18,209 nt of DNA, taken from positions 1-18,209 of the forward strand of contig JBEIRK010000044.1 of assembly GCA_040376005.1 (NCBI GenBank), given 5' to 3'. Below the pieces are notes generated by a model. It ran no database searches, had not been told where the DNA came from, and worked only from the letters and a program-made list of their open reading frames with translations. The stretch comes from JAGXTF01 sp040376005. Its GTDB lineage: Bacteria > Bacteroidota > Bacteroidia > NS11-12g > UBA955. Below are positions 14,746 through 18,209 of this stretch, piece after piece. Every line of letters begins with the position of its first letter. Position 1 is the stretch's first letter. Both the position numbers and the translations under genes were made by a program.

Positions 14746-15485
14746 TTTGTGAATAATGCACTGCGAATGATGCGCCACTTGTGCATTCTATAAGTAATAC
14801 TTACCCGCAGCACACCCAATCCATACGTCACACTTCTACTGAAGTTAATACTACTGGCCTCTTCAAAATAACGGGTTGGACAAGTGAGCTCTCCGATTTC
14901 ATATCCCGCCATAAAAAGTTGTGCAATGACTTCATTGTCAAATACAAAGTCGTCAGAATTTTTTTGATATGAAATGCTTTTTAAAGCTTCGGCAGTATAC
15001 GCCCGATAGCCTGTATGATATTCACTTAACTTTTGACCCATCAAGACATTCTGGAATGCTGTAAGGAGTCTATTTGCTATATATTTGTACAAAGGCATGC
15101 CTCCTTTTCGAGATCCATTGCCCAATATCCTGCTTCCAAATGCAACAGGATAAACCCCTTCTGCAATCATGCCACACATGGCTCGAATCAGTTTAGGAGT
15201 ATATTGATAATCTGGGTGTAGCATTATGACAATTTCTGCCCCAATTTCTATGGCTTTATTGTAACATGATTTTTGATTTCCACCATATCCTTTATTGTGA
15301 TCGTGGCGAATTATATGCTGTATGCCTAGACTTCTCCCAAGCTCAGAAGTATTGTCTTTACTGGCGTCGTCAACAAGAATTACATCATCAACAATGTCAA
15401 AAGGAATTTCCCTATACGTTTGTTCCAATGTTCTCTCTGCATTATATGCGGGCAATACTACAACAATTCGTTTGTCAAGAATCAT
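14742..15485 (-). CDS. GT2 family glycosyltransferase, dolichyl-phosphate mannose synthase-like
   Basis: 247 residues, cytoplasmic, no membrane helix. GT-A/GT2 motifs are all present: VVVLPAYNAERTL (8-20), the nucleotide-binding ILVDDASKDNTSE (36-48), NKGYGGNQ (64-71), HPDYQ (90-94), where the aspartate of the metal site stands, and the acceptor loop SEYHTGYRAY (154-163). The architecture matches the DPM1/DpgS-like branch that transfers a sugar from a nucleotide donor to polyprenyl phosphate, which would supply a lipid-linked sugar for a GT-C enzyme such as the one at 1-2804; that link is inference. It is convergent with the transglycosylase and divergent from actA; the 229-bp gap to actA contains only AT-rich sequence and the act promoter. 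Confidence 0.9.
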   Translation of the reverse strand: MILDKRIVVVLPAYNAERTLEQTYREIPFDIVDDVILVDDASKDNTSELGRSLGIQHIIRHDHNKGYGGNQKSCYNKAIEIGAEIVIMLHPDYQYTPKLIRAMCGMIAEGVYPVAFGSRILGNGSRKGGMPLYKYIANRLLTAFQNVLMGQKLSEYHTGYRAYTAEALKSISYQKNSDDFVFDNEVIAQLFMAGYEIGELTCPTRYFEEASSINFSRSVTYGLGVLRVSITYRMHKWRIIRSALFTN

Positions 15486-15677
15486 AATGCAAATCTGCGG
15501 TTTTTTTAATTGTACACTCTCATCATTTACCGACCAACTTTGGTTGAAAAACGATGAACGTAAAAATATATAAGTTTTTAAAGCATATGAATAACAATTA
15601 CTTAAGTGTATAATTTAGAACGATTTTAAATTGAAATTTGTGTGAACAAAATGTTTTAAGCGGCACCGACGTCATTC

Positions 15678-15685
15678 TATATTTG
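15678..15685 (+). promoter_or_regulatory. -7 element (TATATTTG) of the act operon promoter
   Basis: TATATTTG is an exact TAnnTTTG match, followed by CAGCGC. A GTTTT (15653-15657) stands 20 bases upstream as a degraded -33 box. The predicted leader before the actA ATG at 15715 is about 24 bases. The rest of 15486-15677 is AT-rich with no gene; it includes only the 8-bp palindrome ACTTAAGT at 15600-15607. Confidence 0.6.
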
Positions 15686-15714
15686 CAGCGCTAAAAATAG
15701 CCTTCATTCCTAAT

Positions 15715-17031
15715 ATGATTAAATACCTGAAGACCTTCATGTTCTTGGCAGTAAGTGCCATCACAATGAACATGTATGCAGAGGAAGCAAAAGCCAATGC
15801 AGAGGAAGGAAAGAAACTTTATGAAGCGAACAACTGTGGAAGTTGTCATGCGCTTGACAAGAAAGTAGTTGGACCTGCACTTAGAGGTGTGACTGAACGC
15901 CGTTCTGAGGAATGGTTGGTACAGTGGATTCAGAACAACAAAAAATTCCGCGAATCTGGTGATGCAGATGCAATTGCTTTGTTCAATGAATACGGTGGTG
16001 CTGCAATGAACATTTTTGAAAATCTGAAAGAAGCAGATATCAAAAATATTCTTGAGTTCATCAAAACCGCACCAAAACCAACTGCTGCAAAAGCTGCTGC
16101 TGGAACTGCAGCTTCAACGCCCCAAGACAACAGTAAGGCCACAATGTATGCGCTGCTCTCTCTTGTAGCCGTTTTCTTTATTGTACTTATTATCCTTACT
16201 AAGGTAAAAGCCACATTGAGAAAATTGGCGGCTGAGCAACCCGGTGGTGAAGATCATGTAGGTATTTCAAACATGCCTTGGTATGTGAGCATCTTGCCAA
16301 AACGTATGCAAGACATGAATCCTGTGGTATTGTCTGTGATGACAACTGCTGTTGTTGGCATTTTTGCAATTGTATATCTGTATAAATTTGGCATGCGTGA
16401 AATCGGTGTTCAAAAAGGATATGCACCTGTGCAACCCATTGCATACTCTCACAAATTGCACGCAGGTGATTTGAAAATAGATTGCAAATATTGTCACTCA
16501 ACGTCTGAATATAGCAAACAAGCAAGTATTCCTGCTTTGAATACCTGCATGAACTGTCACAAAGGTGTGCAAAAAGCATCAACAGCTGAAGGTGATGAAA
16601 TTTCTCCTGAAATCAAGAAAATCTATGCAGCCTTGGATTACGATCCTGAGAAAACAGGCGCTGAAGCCTTTGGAAATAATCCAAAGCCAATTCGTTGGGT
16701 TCGAATCCACAACCTTCCAGACCATGCCTACTTTAACCACAGCCAACACGTAAAAGTGGGCAAGTTGAAGTGCCAAGATTGCCACGGTCCTATCGAGCAA
16801 ATGGAAGTAGTTCAACAATGGAGCACACTTCAAATGGGTTGGTGTATCGATTGTCACAGAAACACAGGTGTTGACGTGGAAAACAACAATTACTATAAAG
16901 CACTGCATGAAAAAGCAGCTGCAGATCTTAAGTCTAAAAAGAATAAAAGCAAATATTTCAGCCCCGATGGCAAAGTTCGCGTAACTCCTGCCATGAATGG
17001 CGGTTTGGAATGTTCAAAGTGTCACTATTAA
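15715..17031 (+). CDS. actA: Alternative complex III multihaem cytochrome c subunit ActA, with fused N-terminal monohaem domain
   Basis: 438 residues from ATG 15715. A signal peptide (to about residue 22) leads into a class I cytochrome c domain: CGSCH (41-45), VGPALRGV (52-59) and a candidate methionine ligand M98. A Pro/Ala-rich linker (119-140) and a first helix (144-162) follow, a second helix at 204-224, then the ActA pentahaem domain with CKYCH (257-261), CMNCH (278-282), CQDCH (353-357), CIDCH (377-381) and CSKCH (433-437), the last ending one residue before the stop. Total six CXXCH sites. ActA carries electrons in alternative complex III, the quinol:electron acceptor oxidoreductase of many Bacteroidota, on the periplasmic side. 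actB follows after 21 bp, which supports the assignment. The expected later genes actC-F lie outside the window. Confidence 0.92.
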   Translation: MIKYLKTFMFLAVSAITMNMYAEEAKANAEEGKKLYEANNCGSCHALDKKVVGPALRGVTERRSEEWLVQWIQNNKKFRESGDADAIALFNEYGGAAMNIFENLKEADIKNILEFIKTAPKPTAAKAAAGTAASTPQDNSKATMYALLSLVAVFFIVLIILTKVKATLRKLAAEQPGGEDHVGISNMPWYVSILPKRMQDMNPVVLSVMTTAVVGIFAIVYLYKFGMREIGVQKGYAPVQPIAYSHKLHAGDLKIDCKYCHSTSEYSKQASIPALNTCMNCHKGVQKASTAEGDEISPEIKKIYAALDYDPEKTGAEAFGNNPKPIRWVRIHNLPDHAYFNHSQHVKVGKLKCQDCHGPIEQMEVVQQWSTLQMGWCIDCHRNTGVDVENNNYYKALHEKAAADLKSKKNKSKYFSPDGKVRVTPAMNGGLECSKCHY

Positions 17032-17052
17032 TCAAAATCTGAAAAACTAGCA

Positions 17053-18209
17053 ATGTCCAACTCTATAAAGTACTGGAAAGGCGAAGAAGAACTGAACAGG
17101 GATACCAAATTCCTGGCAGCACGCAAAAATGAATTTGCAGAACCACTTCCACTCGATGATGTATTGAGTGAAGATGGTGTTGAATTGAATTCAAACCGCC
17201 GAGATTTTCTGAAATTCTTTGGTTTTAGCGTAACCGCAGTGGCACTTGCCGCTTGTTACCGCGCGCCTATTCGCAAAGCTGTACCTTATTTGGTAAAGCC
17301 TGAGAATGTTACCCCAGGTGTGGCCAACTATTACTCTTCTCAATGTGGCGCCTGCTCAGTAGGTTGCGGTATTGAAGTAAAAGTACGCGAAGGCAGACCA
17401 ATTAAAGTGGATGGTAGCCCAAGATCACCAATTTCTCAAGGTAGCCTTTGCGCACAAGGGCAAGGTTCAATCGCAAGTCTCTATGATTCTGAAAGATTGG
17501 CAAACCCATTGAAAAATGGTGCTGAGATGGCTGATTGGGCTGCGATTGATGCAGATATCACCAAGCGCCTGGCTGGAATTGCTGCCGCTGGCGGAAGAAT
17601 CGCGCTGGTATCATCAAGTATACATAGCCCTAGCACATTAAGAGCCATTGAAGATTTCAAGGCAAAATATACCACTACCGAACATGTGACCTATGACGCT
17701 ATTTCTTATAGCGGCATTTTGTCAGCGAATTTGGCTGATTTTGGAGCTTCTGTAGTGCCAACCTACAAATTTGAAAACGCTGAGGTTATCGTAAGCTTTG
17801 GTGCTGACTTCCTTGGCACTTGGATTTCACCTGTTGAATTTACCAAAGGTTGGTCTAAAGGCAGAATTCCAAGCAAAGACAAGAACATGTCTTTGCATAT
17901 TCAGTTTGAAAGCAATATGAGTCTTACCGGCACCAACGCCGACTACAGATTCCCAGTTGCCGCTTCAAAAACTGGATTGTATTTGGCTTCATTGTATAAT
18001 TACATTGCAAATAAAGCAGGTGTTAAACAAATAGCAGTGGCGCAAAGTGCAGAGGCTGCAGGTAATGCTATCGCCAAAGCAGGTGATGCACTTATCAACG
18101 CAAAAGGACGTTCTTTGGTGATTTGTGGTTCTAACAGTACCAATGACCAACAAATTACCAATGCCATCAATATGTTGCTTGAAAACTATGGCAAAACAAT
18201 TGATATGGC
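17053..18209 (+). CDS. actB: Alternative complex III iron-sulfur/molybdopterin-like subunit ActB, 3' end outside window
   Basis: The first 385 residues, open at the right edge; full ActB proteins are around 1000. The start ATG 17053 is 21 bp after actA. The N-terminus begins with KYWKGEEELNRDTKF, an extension typical of this family, so the twin-arginine signal NRRDFLKFFGFS (48-59) comes unusually late; it runs into ALAAC (64-68), a lipobox-like end. A molybdopterin-oxidoreductase-like domain begins at about 92 with C98-x2-C101-x3-C105-x27-C133, the arrangement that holds a [4Fe-4S] cluster in that superfamily. In the known complex III structures the B1 domain has lost molybdopterin, and electrons pass through clusters of the later B2 domain, which is not in the window. 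Export by Tat to the periplasmic face is expected. Confidence 0.92.
   Translation, partial: MSNSIKYWKGEEELNRDTKFLAARKNEFAEPLPLDDVLSEDGVELNSNRRDFLKFFGFSVTAVALAACYRAPIRKAVPYLVKPENVTPGVANYYSSQCGACSVGCGIEVKVREGRPIKVDGSPRSPISQGSLCAQGQGSIASLYDSERLANPLKNGAEMADWAAIDADITKRLAGIAAAGGRIALVSSSIHSPSTLRAIEDFKAKYTTTEHVTYDAISYSGILSANLADFGASVVPTYKFENAEVIVSFGADFLGTWISPVEFTKGWSKGRIPSKDKNMSLHIQFESNMSLTGTNADYRFPVAASKTGLYLASLYNYIANKAGVKQIAVAQSAEAAGNAIAKAGDALINAKGRSLVICGSNSTNDQQITNAINMLLENYGKTIDM

Noticed and set aside
1..18209. Search for CRISPR arrays, IS ends, tRNA genes, toxin-antitoxin pairs and phage or defence genes
   Set aside because: No regularly spaced repeats, transposase motifs, cloverleaf-like segments or known defence domains were seen in any part of the window.

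Overview
The window looks like chromosomal DNA of a free-living, aerobic, Gram-negative member of the Bacteroidota, with moderately low GC. The signs are: promoter-like TAnnTTTG (-7) elements before several genes; a near-complete absence of Shine-Dalgarno sequences; a ribosomal protein S1 whose text closely follows Bacteroidota S1; two small protein families I know mainly from this phylum (4479-4886 and 6369-6722); and the start of an alternative complex III (actAB) operon. I cannot name the genus. I see no tRNA, rRNA, IS element, phage gene, CRISPR array or defence island. This is an ordinary housekeeping and envelope region, not an obvious undescribed system.

Layout. 1-2804 (-): most of a large membrane glycosyltransferase of the GT-C/GT39 type with an odd N-terminal domain and a C-terminal TPR region, cut by the left edge. 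Divergent from it, 2908-4446 (+): a Gfo/Idh/MocA sugar dehydrogenase and a DinB-like metal protein. 4479-6722 (-): a small conserved Bacteroidota protein, a lipoprotein with a cytochrome-c-like CX3CH motif, a two-cluster iron-sulfur protein of the reductive dehalogenase/QueG type, and a zinc-ribbon protein directly upstream of it. 6723-7198 holds no convincing gene. 7233-9470 (+): rpsA with a strong terminator. 9676-12644 (-): a six-helix NicO/UreH-like membrane protein, a YhhQ-type queuosine-precursor transporter and a beta-CASP metallo-beta-lactamase RNase. 12724-14745 (+): an exported TPR protein and a lytic transglycosylase. 14742-15485 (-): a dolichyl-phosphate-mannose-synthase-like GT2. 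15715-18209 (+): actA (six haem motifs) and the first part of actB.

Themes. The right edge is respiratory: actA-actB begin alternative complex III, the quinol to cytochrome c/oxidase electron carrier that replaces bc1. Envelope work is represented by the GT-C protein, the DPM-like GT2, the sugar dehydrogenase and the lytic transglycosylase. RNA and translation are represented by S1, the beta-CASP RNase and the queuosine-precursor transporter.

The points most worth a second look are: the S1 gene (C-terminal helix-hairpin-helix domain, TTG start, and a lone strong Shine-Dalgarno that can fold against its own start codon); the degenerate GT2-like N-terminus on the GT-C protein; the CX3CH haem motif; a palindrome in the promoter of that lipoprotein; and full cysteine retention in the N-terminal domain of ActB. 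Four genes seem to use non-ATG starts (TTG at 6367, 7233 and 12724; GTG at 12644).
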